DNA from: Bacteroidota bacterium
GTDB taxonomy: Bacteria; Bacteroidota; Bacteroidia; Chitinophagales; Chitinophagaceae
Reading direction: 5' to 3'
Length of the DNA: 64,000 nt
Assembly: GCA_030706685.1 (NCBI GenBank)
Contig: JAUZOA010000013.1
Location: 1 to 64,000, forward strand
Shown here: positions 26,780 through 35,780 of the stretch, in pieces
Position numbering within the stretch: position 1 is the first letter of the stretch
Layout of the letters: each line of letters opens with the position of its first letter
Made by a program: the position numbers and the translations under genes
The notes under the pieces: model-generated
What the model was told of the DNA's origin: nothing
Database searches by the model: none
Seen by the model: only the letters and a program-made list of their open reading frames with translations

Positions 26780-27796
26780 ATGAACAGGCACGTTCGGACG
26801 ATACTACAGTACCTCTTTTTTTTCGGACTCGGCTTTTTTTTTGTCTGGCTTTCAGTAAAAGATATCGGGAAGGCTGAGCGAATGCAGATCCGGTTCGCAT
26901 TACGGCATGCACGGTATTACCTGGCCATTCCTGTTTTCACTATCCTATTTCTTAGTCATTATGTAAGGGCCATGCGCTGGCGGTTGCTGATCAGTTCGCT
27001 TGGTTATAAACCCAGCAGGGCCAATACTTTTTTTGCTGTGATGATCGGCTACCTCGTCAACCAGGCCGTGATACGATTAGGCGAGGTATTGAAATGTACG
27101 GTACTTGCACGTTATGAAAAAGTGCCTGCCGAAAAATTGGTCGGTACCATCATCCTGGAAAGGCTGGTCGACGCCATTACCCTGCTGATTGTTTTCGCGA
27201 TCACGATCATCCTGCAGCCGGGGCTTTACCAGCAATTTGTCGACAAAGTACTCAACGATCCCGGAGAAGCGGAAAGTAAAAAGATATCCGGGAATTTTAT
27301 CCTCCTTGTTATAACCGGGATAGTCGTTTTGCTTATCGCCGGGTGGATGATCATCAAGAAGAAAAATTTCAGGGATCTCTTATCGGGCTTTAAGAAGACC
27401 GCCAAAAAAGTGTGGGAAGGAATAAGCGCGGTACAGCATCTTAAGAAGAAAAAATTATTCATCTTGTACACTGTTCTTTTGTGGGGATTATATCTCGTGG
27501 CCGGTTATATTGGTTTTTTTGCCCTGCGGGAAACAAGAGGCTATGGCATAAAAGAAGCCTTCACTGTTTTATCGGCCGGCAGTATCGGCATGACGATAAC
27601 CCCGGGTGGTATCGGCGGGTACGCATATTTCCTGGAAAAGACGATGATGATCCATGGTTTATCAAGGGGTGTTGCTTCAGCTTTTGGATGGTTATTATGG
27701 CTGTCGAATACGACAGTAGTTATTATTGGCGGTTTAGTTAGTTTTGCAGCGCTGCCTCTCTATAATAAGAAAAAACTTCAGCAATCCACATTATGA
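26780..27796 (+). CDS. YbhN/LPG-synthase-type integral membrane protein (UPF0104)
   Basis: The protein has 338 residues and about eight membrane segments. The family landmarks are present: SHYVRAMRWRLLI, the YLVNQAVIRLGEVLKC segment, the ERLVDAITLLIVF helix and the late GSIGMTITPGGIGGYAY loop. This is the membrane part of lysylphosphatidylglycerol synthase without the soluble aminoacyl-transferase domain. Such stand-alone proteins are thought to move lipids or glycolipids, but the cargo is unknown. It follows panD by 56 bases and overlaps nothing. The next gene, a heptose-phosphate adenylyltransferase, begins 4 bases after its stop, so the two look cotranscribed. Confidence 0.9.
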   Translation: MNRHVRTILQYLFFFGLGFFFVWLSVKDIGKAERMQIRFALRHARYYLAIPVFTILFLSHYVRAMRWRLLISSLGYKPSRANTFFAVMIGYLVNQAVIRLGEVLKCTVLARYEKVPAEKLVGTIILERLVDAITLLIVFAITIILQPGLYQQFVDKVLNDPGEAESKKISGNFILLVITGIVVLLIAGWMIIKKKNFRDLLSGFKKTAKKVWEGISAVQHLKKKKLFILYTVLLWGLYLVAGYIGFFALRETRGYGIKEAFTVLSAGSIGMTITPGGIGGYAYFLEKTMMIHGLSRGVASAFGWLLWLSNTTVVIIGGLVSFAALPLYNKKKLQQSTL

Positions 27797-27800
27797 AAGG

Positions 27801-28289
27801 ATGAAAAAAGTTGATTTTATTTCTCAAAAAATATTTTCCTTTCCTGAAGCAAAACAGCGTGTTCTGCAATGGAGGGTGTTAGGGAAAAAGATATCCTTTA
27901 CCAACGGTGTATTCGACATACTTCACGCGGGGCATATCTTTTCATTATCGCAGGCGGCCAAGGAGGCGGATTACCTGGTGGTGGGACTGAACTCAGATGC
28001 ATCTGCCAGGCGATTAAAGGGTGAGAGCCGCCCTGTTAACAGCCAGGATTCGAGAGCCGCCGTGCTGGCATCTTTACTGGTAGTGGATGCAGTAGTGCTA
28101 TTTGAAGAAGATACACCTCTTGAATTGATAAAAGGCCTGATGCCGGATATATTGGTAAAAGGCGGCGATTATACAGTTGACCAGGTTGTCGGCGCGAAGG
28201 AAGTAATAGCAAACGGAGGCCGCGTTGTTATCAACCCGGTAATGGAAGGATACTCCACTACAAATCTTATTAACCAGATAAGGAAATGA
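27801..28289 (+). CDS. D-glycero-beta-D-manno-heptose-1-phosphate adenylyltransferase (RfaE2-like)
   Basis: The protein has 162 residues from the ATG at 27801, just after the preceding stop codon; a longer in-frame start lies inside the upstream gene. It is a cytidylyltransferase-fold enzyme with SFTNGVFDILHAGHI and the HAGH motif at 42-45. Later parts, VGLNSDASARRLKG and KGGDYTVDQVVGAKEV, fit the RfaE domain II family that makes ADP-heptose precursor for lipopolysaccharide. No kinase domain is fused, as is common in this phylum. A pantetheine-phosphate or glycerol-3-phosphate nucleotidyltransferase is less likely because KGGDY is specific. The stop codon is directly followed by a repeat arm. 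Confidence 0.93.
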   Translation: MKKVDFISQKIFSFPEAKQRVLQWRVLGKKISFTNGVFDILHAGHIFSLSQAAKEADYLVVGLNSDASARRLKGESRPVNSQDSRAAVLASLLVVDAVVLFEEDTPLELIKGLMPDILVKGGDYTVDQVVGAKEVIANGGRVVINPVMEGYSTTNLINQIRK

Positions 28290-28381
28290 GTGGTGAATGG
28301 TGAAGGGTCAATGGTGAATTGAATATTCTAAAATAGGGAGTTTACTCATCACTCACTATTCACTGCCGACCACTCACCATC
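28289..28381. repeat. Quasi-palindrome with AGTGGTGAATGG words
   Basis: The left arm 28289-28324 has AGTGGTGAATGGTGAAGGG and CAATGGTGAATTG. The right arm 28341-28381 has the complement (ACTCATCACTCACTATTCAC, GACCACTCACCATC). It separates the heptose gene from ppk1. Confidence 0.85.
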
Positions 28382-28449
28382 AAAACTTAACACCATTCAA
28401 CATAGTTCTTTATTAATTTTATCACGGCGGCTGATGAATTTTTTATCGT

Positions 28450-30537
28450 ATGATCCATGTAAAGCGTAAGGCAATTGCAAGAGATATAAGCTGGCTTTCA
28501 TTTAATGCGCGGGTATTGCAGGAAGCAGCTGATCCTGCTGTGCCTCTTAAAGAGCGAATACGGTTTCTGGGAATTTTCTCCAACAACCTCGACGAATTTT
28601 TCAGGGTCAGGGTAGCTACCCTCAAACGAATGATCCAGTTTGGCAGCAAGGCCAATATCCACCTCGAAGCCGATCCGCAGAAAATCATTGATGAGATACA
28701 GATGATCGTGCTGAACCAGCAGGGAGAATTCAACCGGATCTGGGAAGACCTTTTGAAACAATTAAATGAGCAAAAAATATTTCTCCGGACAGAAAAAGAA
28801 TTGACACCGCAACAACAGGAATTTGTCCGCAATTATTATGACGAAGAGGTAAGCCCGAATATCATCCCGCTGATGATAGAGAACATACCGGAGTTTCCGA
28901 ACCTGCGTGACAAATCCATCTACCTCGCCGTGGTCATGTGGAAAAAAGATACTGCACTGAACAGGAAATACGCGCTGATAGAAATACCAAGCCGTGTATT
29001 GGGAAGATTTATATTATTGCCCTCTGCAACAGAGGAGCACCACATCATTCTCCTTGAAGATATAATACGATTCAATCTCCCGGGTATTTTTTCCTTTTTT
29101 GGATACGACCAGTACAATTCTCATATTTTTAAAGTAACCCGGGATGCGGAAATAGATATAGATAATGACATTTCCACGAACATTATACTGCGAATCGAAA
29201 AAGGACTGAGAAACCGCCGCAAAGGCAAACCAGTGCGGTTTGTATATGACCGCGAAATGGATCCGGGCTTGCTGGAATACCTTATAAGAAGGTTACACCT
29301 GACAAAAAGAGATAACCTGATCCCGGGTGGCCGGATTCATAATTTCCGGCACTTTATGGATTTTCCTGACCAGGTTTTCAGAGAAAAAAGAACACGTAAG
29401 AAACCTTTTGATCATCCCCTGCTTGCCGAGCAACGCATATCCGAGGTAGTGCTCAGGCAAGATGTGATGCTGCATCTGCCCTATCACTCCTTCACTCCTA
29501 TTATTGACCTGTTGCGTGAAGCTGCTTTTGATCCGGATGTAACGACTATCAAGATCACCTGCTACAGGCTGGCACAACAATCAAGAATTATTAATACTTT
29601 GATCAATGCTGCGCGAAATGGTAAACATGTGATCGTCATGCTGGAATTGCGGGCCCGTTTCGAGGAGGAAGCCAACCTTGAATGGAAAGTGCGCCTGGAA
29701 GAAGAAGGCGTTAAGGTCCTTGTGGAGATTCCTAATATGAAAGTGCATTGTAAGATATGCATGATCCGGAAAAAAATAAAGGACAAACAAATCCTCTACG
29801 GGTTCGTAAGCACCGGCAACCTGAATGAAAGAACGGCAAAAGTGTACGCAGATCATTGCCTCCTTACTGCCAATGCCAGGATCATGGCTGATGTAAGCCG
29901 GATATTTAATTTCCTCGAACAGCCAAAAACAGGATTTCATTTTTTAAAGAATTGCGATACCATATTGCCAAGCCCGCACATGGTTCGTAAGGAAATCTAT
30001 AAGCTGATTGATAATGAAATAAAGCAGGCAGCCAAGAATAAGCCTTCAGGGATGATCTTAAAAATGAATTCACTTTCTGATGAAGAAATGATCATGAAGC
30101 TCTATGAGGCTGCCAGGGCCGGTGTGCCGATTAAATTAATTGTGCGGGGTATTTTCTGTATGCTTTCCGAAAATAAGAAATTCAGGAAGCCCGTGAGAGC
30201 CGTGAGTATTGTAGACGAATACCTCGAACATGCACGTGTGTGGGTATTTCATAATAAGGGTAAAGAGAAAGTTTATATATCTTCGGCCGATTGGATGCTG
30301 AGAAACCTCGAACATCGTGTTGAAGCTACTTGCCCGGTGTGGAATGAAGAGATCATAAAAGAGTTGAAAGATATATTGGATATACAATTACAGGATAATG
30401 TAAAAGCGAGGTGGCTGAACAATGAACTGAACAATGAATATGTAAGAACAACCAAGAAGAAAATCCGTTCCCAGGTAGAGACCTATAATTATTTATTCAA
30501 AAAAATACCAAGCACCCGTGAGACTGGCAGCCATTGA
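28450..30537 (+). CDS. ppk1: Polyphosphate kinase 1
   Basis: The protein has 695 residues. It makes polyphosphate from ATP reversibly. The N-terminal domain begins ARDISWLSFNARVLQEAAD, the head domain follows, and the catalytic domain carries the autophosphorylated His433 in MKVHCKICMI. Conserved VMLELRARFEEEANLEW and GFVSTGNLNERTAKVYADH surround it. Length matches the family. Its last 20 bases overlap the following exopolyphosphatase gene, so synthesis and breakdown enzymes are translationally coupled. It is the first gene after the quasi-palindrome and no exact promoter match is seen, so it may have a weak or divergent promoter. Confidence 0.97.
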   Translation: MIHVKRKAIARDISWLSFNARVLQEAADPAVPLKERIRFLGIFSNNLDEFFRVRVATLKRMIQFGSKANIHLEADPQKIIDEIQMIVLNQQGEFNRIWEDLLKQLNEQKIFLRTEKELTPQQQEFVRNYYDEEVSPNIIPLMIENIPEFPNLRDKSIYLAVVMWKKDTALNRKYALIEIPSRVLGRFILLPSATEEHHIILLEDIIRFNLPGIFSFFGYDQYNSHIFKVTRDAEIDIDNDISTNIILRIEKGLRNRRKGKPVRFVYDREMDPGLLEYLIRRLHLTKRDNLIPGGRIHNFRHFMDFPDQVFREKRTRKKPFDHPLLAEQRISEVVLRQDVMLHLPYHSFTPIIDLLREAAFDPDVTTIKITCYRLAQQSRIINTLINAARNGKHVIVMLELRARFEEEANLEWKVRLEEEGVKVLVEIPNMKVHCKICMIRKKIKDKQILYGFVSTGNLNERTAKVYADHCLLTANARIMADVSRIFNFLEQPKTGFHFLKNCDTILPSPHMVRKEIYKLIDNEIKQAAKNKPSGMILKMNSLSDEEMIMKLYEAARAGVPIKLIVRGIFCMLSENKKFRKPVRAVSIVDEYLEHARVWVFHNKGKEKVYISSADWMLRNLEHRVEATCPVWNEEIIKELKDILDIQLQDNVKARWLNNELNNEYVRTTKKKIRSQVETYNYLFKKIPSTRETGSH

Positions 30538-31414
30538 TATCGGAAGCAACGCCGCAAGATTGCTGATAAGTGATGTGATACCGGGCCCCCAGGCGGTTCC
30601 TGAATTCATCAAAGTAGCCCTGGTACGGGTTCCTCTCCGTCTTGGCTTCGATGTATTTGATAAGGGAGAAATTTCCCCTATGAAAACGGAGAAGATTATT
30701 AAAACGATCAAATCTTACAAATTGCTGCTGGAGATATATGAAGTCAAACATCTAAGGGCCTGTGCCACTTCCGCGATGCGCGATGCCGCCAACGGAGATG
30801 CTATTATTAAAAGGGTAAAAGAGGAAACAGGCATCCAGATCAATATAATCAGCGGCCGCGAAGAAGCTTCATTCATCTACGAAAACCACGTCGCAGAAAA
30901 CATGACCGCGGATGAATCGTATCTCTATATAGATGTGGGTGGCGGCAGCACTGAACTTACTTTTTTTAGCGACGGCAAACTCATTTTTAAAGAATCCTTT
31001 GATATCGGAACGATACGGCTGCTGAAGAACCAGGTATCAGAAGCCGACTGGGACCAGATGAAAGAATTCATTAAACTTAAAACGAAGGGCTATCATCATG
31101 TAACTGCTATCGGTTCGGGCGGAAATATCAACAAGATATTTTCTATTTCAAAAAGAAAAGATGGCAAGCCGCTTTCGCTGGAATTATTGCGGGAATATTA
31201 TAAAGAATTCAGTATCCTGTCCATACCCCAGCGAATGAGCCTGTTCAAACTCCGGGAAGACAGAGCCGATGTAATTGTACCTGCACTGCTTATTTATATC
31301 AACGTTATGCGCTGGTCCGATACAGAAGAGATATTTGTTCCCAAAATAGGTTTGGCCGATGGTCTCATCCACAATTTGTATGAAGAGGTAAAGTTAAAGG
31401 AGGTGGAAGTGTAG
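30518..31414 (+). CDS. Exopolyphosphatase / Ppx-GppA phosphatase family protein
   Basis: The protein has 298 residues from a GTG at 30518. It has the actin-like phosphate loops of the family: AAIDIGSNAARLLISD at the start, TSAMRDAANG near 85, ISGREEASFIYENHV near 115, YIDVGGGSTELTFF near 137 and AIGSGGNINKI near 200. It lacks the C-terminal HD-type domains of long Ppx enzymes, so it is the short form of about 300 residues. It should release phosphate from polyphosphate or from pppGpp; which one cannot be told. It overlaps ppk1 by 20 bases. After it comes the repeat block bearing the four-helix-bundle gene. Confidence 0.93.
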   Translation: MRLAAIDIGSNAARLLISDVIPGPQAVPEFIKVALVRVPLRLGFDVFDKGEISPMKTEKIIKTIKSYKLLLEIYEVKHLRACATSAMRDAANGDAIIKRVKEETGIQINIISGREEASFIYENHVAENMTADESYLYIDVGGGSTELTFFSDGKLIFKESFDIGTIRLLKNQVSEADWDQMKEFIKLKTKGYHHVTAIGSGGNINKIFSISKRKDGKPLSLELLREYYKEFSILSIPQRMSLFKLREDRADVIVPALLIYINVMRWSDTEEIFVPKIGLADGLIHNLYEEVKLKEVEV

Positions 31415-31419
31415 AGTTA

Positions 31420-32090
31420 TTGGGAAAAGGGGGAATTGGGAAATTCTTCAAACAGGTTGTTTCCTGATGCGCCGGTTCTCAAACTACTTCGAAAGGATAA
31501 CCCAATTTCAATCTTGGACAAATTTCCTCCCGATGCAAGAGGGATCCCAATGTCATTCCGGGCAAAGCGAAGAACAAAATCCCAAAATGAGTCACTATGG
31601 GAATTTGGGAATTTCGGGGAAAGATCGTTTATAATAGGGAAAAAGACGATTGGTGAGTTTTGGGATTGATCTATTTTAGATCAAATCTTTTTAGGACAGA
31701 AAAAGACCTTAAAATCCGCACGAAGAAATTTGCCGTTGATGTTCTGAATTTCGTTGATAAACTTCCCAATAAAAGAAGTGCTAATATTATAGGAAACCAG
31801 TTAGGGCGATCGGCTTCATCCGTGGCCGCAAATTACCGGTCTGCTTGCCTGGCCGGGTCACATGCTGAGTTTATTTCAAAGATTGCCGTAGCCGAAGAAG
31901 AAGCAGATCAATCGACATTCTGGCTGGATATCATTCCCGGTACAAGGAATAGTTTAGCAGAAACAATTCTACCTTTACTAAATGAAGCAAGGGAGCTAAC
32001 CGCTATCTTTACTGCTTCAAACAAGACAGCCAAGAAAAATAAGGTCAGTCAGAAAGAGGAAATTTCCCAATTTCCCAATCCCAAAATTTC
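31420..32090. mobile_element. Candidate IVS-like element: inverted arms around a four-helix-bundle gene
   Basis: GGGAATTT-type words run through 31420-31445, 31597-31620 and 31658-31668. The complementary words run through 32059-32090. An exact 11-bp inverse pair, TTTTGGGATTG (31658-31668) and CAATCCCAAAA (32076-32086), encloses the gene; a second shared word is ATTGGGAAATT. The region 31446-31596 has further CCCAATTT words but no gene. The architecture resembles 23S rRNA intervening sequences, in which a stem encloses such a gene, but no rRNA is near. Confidence 0.55.
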
Positions 32091-32097
32091 AAAATGA
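31660..32097 (+). CDS. Four-helix-bundle protein (S23 / 23S rRNA intervening-sequence family)
   Basis: The protein has about 145 residues. The family core is clear: [18 protein letters not shown], then [53 protein letters not shown] in pieces, the four helices of the family. Homologs include proteins encoded in 23S rRNA intervening sequences and the Avd accessory proteins of diversity-generating retroelements; they form pentamers and bind nucleic acid. No ATG is in frame before the core, so a TTG at 31660 is used. Both the start codon and the last codons ([13 protein letters not shown]) are made of inverted repeat words, so the ends look built from the element rather than conserved. It lies in the ppx-panB gap, with panB starting 4 bases after its stop. 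Confidence 0.82.
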   Translation: MGLIYFRSNLFRTEKDLKIRTKKFAVDVLNFVDKLPNKRSANIIGNQLGRSASSVAANYRSACLAGSHAEFISKIAVAEEEADQSTFWLDIIPGTRNSLAETILPLLNEARELTAIFTASNKTAKKNKVSQKEEISQFPNPKISK

Positions 32098-32101
32098 ATA
32101 C

Positions 32102-32926
32102 ATGGCAGAAAACAAAGACATAAAAGAAATCAAAAAGGTCACTACCAACACCATCCAGAAGATGAAACAGGCAGGAGAAAAGATTTCTATGATCACTGCT
32201 TATGATTATTCTTTTGCAAAGATTTTTGATGCGGCCGGTATTGATATTATACTGGTAGGTGATAGTGCCAGTAATGTAATGGCGGGTCATACTACAACCC
32301 TGCCTATTACACTGGATCAAATGATCTATCATGCGCAAAGCGTGGTGAGAGCAAGGGAAAGGGCATTGATCGTCGCCGATATCCCGTTTGGTTATTACCA
32401 GTCCAACTCCGAGATCGCATTGGCATCTGCCATCCGCATCATGAAAGAGAGCGGCGCGCATACGGTAAAATTAGAAGGTGGTGAAGAAGTCATTGATTCC
32501 GTAAAGAAGATCGTCAGTGCAGGGATACCGGTAATGGGGCATCTTGGTTTGACGCCGCAGTCTATCAATAAATTCGGGACCTATGTAGTAAGGGCGACTG
32601 AAAAATCAGAAGCTGATAAATTAAAGAAAGACGCCCTGCTGTTGCAGGAGGCCGGCGCCTTTGCGATAGTACTTGAAAAAATTCCCGCGTCCCTTGCCAA
32701 GGGAGTAAGTAAAAGCCTGAGCATCCCGACTATTGGCATCGGCGCCGGTAAATATTGTGACGGGCAGGTATTAGTCATGCACGATATGCTGGGACTTAAT
32801 ATAGAATTCAAACCTCGTTTTTTACGGCAATACCTTAATTTGAATGAACAGGTGACTGCCGCCATTCAAAAGTATATTAAAGATGTAAAGTCTGTGGATT
32901 TCCCCAATGAAGGTGAGCAGTATTGA
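32102..32926 (+). CDS. panB: 3-methyl-2-oxobutanoate hydroxymethyltransferase
   Basis: The protein has 274 residues, normal length. It makes ketopantoate from 2-oxoisovalerate with methylene-tetrahydrofolate, the entry to pantoate. Motifs in order are [38 protein letters not shown], the metal-site region [31 protein letters not shown] and [14 protein letters not shown]. It follows the four-helix-bundle gene by 4 bases, with no promoter of its own visible. It is therefore separated from panC and panD by six genes that include the polyphosphate pair, although all share one strand. Confidence 0.97.
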   Translation: MAENKDIKEIKKVTTNTIQKMKQAGEKISMITAYDYSFAKIFDAAGIDIILVGDSASNVMAGHTTTLPITLDQMIYHAQSVVRARERALIVADIPFGYYQSNSEIALASAIRIMKESGAHTVKLEGGEEVIDSVKKIVSAGIPVMGHLGLTPQSINKFGTYVVRATEKSEADKLKKDALLLQEAGAFAIVLEKIPASLAKGVSKSLSIPTIGIGAGKYCDGQVLVMHDMLGLNIEFKPRFLRQYLNLNEQVTAAIQKYIKDVKSVDFPNEGEQY

Positions 32927-33032
32927 TCAAAAAAACCTTCCGGGCGTGACGGATCTGGCCGTTTATTTTTTAAGAGAATACTAATAGTATTTTATTAACA
33001 AGAAGCAGTGTATAATAACTATTTATACCTCC

Positions 33033-33040
33033 TACATTTG
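33033..33040 (+). promoter_or_regulatory. -7 promoter element (TACATTTG) of the Gly-rich secreted protein gene
   Basis: This is an exact TAnnTTTG match with a leader of about 90 bases before the ATG at 33135. Confidence 0.6.
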
Positions 33041-33134
33041 CATAAAGTATATTTTCACTTTTTTCACGCTGAAGATCCAGGCAGGTTTCGTCAGTTGCTG
33101 CCGTCTAATAATTTCTGCATTTAAACCTGGTACA

Positions 33135-34040
33135 ATGAAGCTTTTTCTTTCAATCGCCGGTGTGTTGATTCTCTTATCCTTTAGCAGGTCTCCCCGGTCC
33201 TTTTACCTTGTTCCCGGCAGCCATGTTGATACAGGTCATATTATCCATGTCCTTGATGGATTGGTAGCCGAATGGCCCGATGATAAGTTTCAAATTAACA
33301 ATGATTCAACAATAGAATTTGCAGCAGATAATGATGATAAAAACTTGTATGTGGCCATGTCCGTTCCGGATTTTGATATGCAGATGAAAATAATGCGAAA
33401 CGGGATGAAACTTTATATTGATACAAAAGGAAAGAAAAAAGAAGGTAAAGGGATTGAATTCCCGGTTAAAGGCGAAGCAGGTAATTTTTCCGGCGGCTTT
33501 TCAAATCCTGGTAGTAATAATGGCGCCGGCGACGATCCGCAAAAAAAGAAATTTGATAAAAAATCTGCAAGGAATATCATGTCCCTTGGGCTTACCGCAT
33601 TAAAACTTTTTGGGTTTGGAGGTGACAAGGAGGATGAACAAGGGCTAACTATGCCCGGCAGTGTGAACATAGCATTTAAATGGGATGCCGGCGACATTAT
33701 GTGTATTGAATATAATATCCCTTTAAGTCTTTTAGGGGAATCATCTTCTTTGAATCAAAAAGATATAAGTCTTGGCTGGAAGATAAATGCTTTCGAAAGA
33801 CCCGGAAGGCCTCAGGGCATGGAACAACCGGGCGAAAATGAAGGAGGCCCTGGTGGAGGCGGGTTTTCAAGAGGAATGGGTGGTGGAAGAGGCCAGTATG
33901 GAGGTGGTGGTGGCAGAGGATTTAGAGGAGGAGCGAGAGGTGCTGGCTCCAGGACATTCGACCCCGAAGAAATGAAAAAGGAACAAAGCTTCTGGACAAA
34001 ATATATGATAAGCCTGCAACCGGCTCAAAAAGCTTTTTGA
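33135..34040 (+). CDS. Secreted protein with a Gly-rich C-terminal region
   Basis: The protein has 301 residues. Residues 1-17 (KLFLSIAGVLILLSFSR) are a signal peptide. The middle, residues 40-215, has beta-rich text such as LVAEWPDDKFQINNDSTIEFAADND and LYVAMSVPD, which resembles the CBM9-like 'DOMON-type' domain in Bacteroidota; the match is by pattern only. Residues 235-280 are Gly- and Arg-rich (GGGGFSRGMGGGRGQYGGGGGR), then a short charged end. A similar Gly-rich motif occurs in the outer-membrane barrel at 47851. I do not recognise a defined function. It stands alone on its transcript. Confidence 0.75.
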   Translation: MKLFLSIAGVLILLSFSRSPRSFYLVPGSHVDTGHIIHVLDGLVAEWPDDKFQINNDSTIEFAADNDDKNLYVAMSVPDFDMQMKIMRNGMKLYIDTKGKKKEGKGIEFPVKGEAGNFSGGFSNPGSNNGAGDDPQKKKFDKKSARNIMSLGLTALKLFGFGGDKEDEQGLTMPGSVNIAFKWDAGDIMCIEYNIPLSLLGESSSLNQKDISLGWKINAFERPGRPQGMEQPGENEGGPGGGGFSRGMGGGRGQYGGGGGRGFRGGARGAGSRTFDPEEMKKEQSFWTKYMISLQPAQKAF

Positions 34041-34086
34041 CTTCCAGGTGGTATCTTATAAATCTTACAGTACTTAGTTTGTATGT

Positions 34087-34094
34087 TATCTTTG
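34087..34094 (+). promoter_or_regulatory. -7 promoter element (TATCTTTG) of the aldehyde dehydrogenase gene
   Basis: This is an exact TAnnTTTG match, 18 bases upstream of the ATG at 34113. Confidence 0.65.
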
Positions 34095-34112
34095 CGTGCA
34101 AATAAATAATTC

Positions 34113-35636
34113 ATGGATTTTTTGAAAGCCCTCCGGCTCGAATCTTCTAACCCTGGCGTAAGTACAGGCCAGGAATGGATTCATTCAAAAGGAGATATTA
34201 TCCATTCATATTCCCCTGTTGATGGCAAGTTGATTGGGTCAATCACTTCTGCTGATAAAGAAAGTTATGAAACCGTACTAAAAAAAGCTACAGACGCTTT
34301 TGTCCAATGGCGCGGGATACCCGCCCCTAAACGCGGTGAAGTAGTAAGACAGGTAGGGGAAGCATTAAGACAAAACAAGGAGCCTCTTGGTAAATTAGTT
34401 TCTTATGAAATGGGAAAAAGTTTGCAGGAAGGTTACGGCGAAGTACAGGAAATGATCGATATCTGTGATTTCGCGGTGGGTTTGTCGAGACAATTATATG
34501 GATTGTCCATGCATAGCGAAAGACCCGGTCACCGGATGTATGAACAATACCATCCGCTGGGAATTGTCGGGATCATTTCCGCTTTCAATTTTCCTGTTGC
34601 TGTATGGAGCTGGAATAGTATGCTGGCATGGGTTTGCGGGGATGTTTGCATCTGGAAGCCTTCTGAAAAGACCCCGCTTTGCGCTATTGCCTGTCAAAAT
34701 ATCATTACTGAAGTATTCAGGAAAAACAATGTTCCGGAAGGAGTTGGCAATCTCGTGATTGGCGGCAGGGATACTGGTGAGTGGATGGCAAATGATACAA
34801 GAATACCACTGATCTCTGCGACCGGTTCGACAAGAATGGGTAAAGCGGTAGGTGCCGCTGTAGGCGCGAGATTAGGAAGAGCTTTGCTTGAACTTGGAGG
34901 TAACAATGCTATAATCATTTCAAAAGAAGCGGATCTTGATATAGCCATTATAGGATCATTATTTGGCGCTGTAGGAACAGCCGGGCAACGCTGTACTTCC
35001 ACCCGGAGATTAATTATCCACGAAGATGTTTATGAAACTGTAAAGAAAAGATTGATGGCTGCTTACAAACAACTCAAGATCGGTGACCCTTTGAATGAAG
35101 TGCATCATGTAGGCCCATTGATTGATAAAGATGCGGTAAAAATGTACCAGCAGGCTATTGAAAAATGCAAAATGGAAGGCGGCCATTTCATTGCAGAAGG
35201 CGGTGTTTTGGAAGGAAAAGGTTATGAAAGCGGTTGCTATGTAAAACCATGTATAGCCGAAGTGAACCCGGGGATGGAAATCGTATGTCATGAAACATTT
35301 GCTCCCATCTTGTATTTGCTGCGGTATAAAACTCTTGATGAAGCTATTGGTATCCAGAATGGAGTGCCGCAGGGCTTATCATCTTCGATCATGACATTAA
35401 ATCTTCGCGAGGCCGAGCAATTTTTATCTTCCGCGGGAAGTGATTGTGGAATTGCTAATGTTAATATCGGCACTTCCGGCGCAGAGATTGGCGGGGCCTT
35501 TGGTGGCGAAAAGGAAACCGGGGGTGGCCGCGAGAGCGGCAGCGACGCCTGGAAAATCTATATGCGCAGGCAAACTAATACAATCAATTACACTAAGAGC
35601 TTGCCTCTCGCCCAGGGTATTAAGTTTGATCTCTGA
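34113..35636 (+). CDS. Aldehyde dehydrogenase, ALDH7 (aminoadipate-semialdehyde) type
   Basis: The protein has 507 residues. The Rossmann coenzyme-binding core starts near residue 150 with GIVGIISAFNFPVAVW and WKPSEKTPLCA. The family's catalytic Glu is in LLELGGNNAI near 255 and the catalytic Cys in GTAGQRCTSTRR near 294. The N-terminal SLQEGYGEVQEMID and IGGAFGGEKETGGGRESGSD near the C-terminus are typical of ALDH7/antiquitin, which oxidises alpha-aminoadipic semialdehyde in lysine breakdown. Related betaine or succinate-semialdehyde dehydrogenases are less likely. A second lysine-degradation gene is not visible nearby. It is probably monocistronic. Confidence 0.92.
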   Translation: MDFLKALRLESSNPGVSTGQEWIHSKGDIIHSYSPVDGKLIGSITSADKESYETVLKKATDAFVQWRGIPAPKRGEVVRQVGEALRQNKEPLGKLVSYEMGKSLQEGYGEVQEMIDICDFAVGLSRQLYGLSMHSERPGHRMYEQYHPLGIVGIISAFNFPVAVWSWNSMLAWVCGDVCIWKPSEKTPLCAIACQNIITEVFRKNNVPEGVGNLVIGGRDTGEWMANDTRIPLISATGSTRMGKAVGAAVGARLGRALLELGGNNAIIISKEADLDIAIIGSLFGAVGTAGQRCTSTRRLIIHEDVYETVKKRLMAAYKQLKIGDPLNEVHHVGPLIDKDAVKMYQQAIEKCKMEGGHFIAEGGVLEGKGYESGCYVKPCIAEVNPGMEIVCHETFAPILYLLRYKTLDEAIGIQNGVPQGLSSSIMTLNLREAEQFLSSAGSDCGIANVNIGTSGAEIGGAFGGEKETGGGRESGSDAWKIYMRRQTNTINYTKSLPLAQGIKFDL

Positions 35637-35780
35637 TTGCAGTTTATACGGTCTTATCGGGGGCATCTACGCCAAATCGTTTTGGGCGCAGAAAAGCTGT
35701 ATAAAAGTTTCATTTTCTACAAAATATTTATAATTTTTACAGGGAGAACTGATATCCAATAAAAACCAAATTCTATCTCC

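Noticed and set aside
31436-31669. 77-codon frame upstream of the four-helix-bundle gene
   Set aside because: It is made of the repeat words and ends inside the real gene; its product has no family features.
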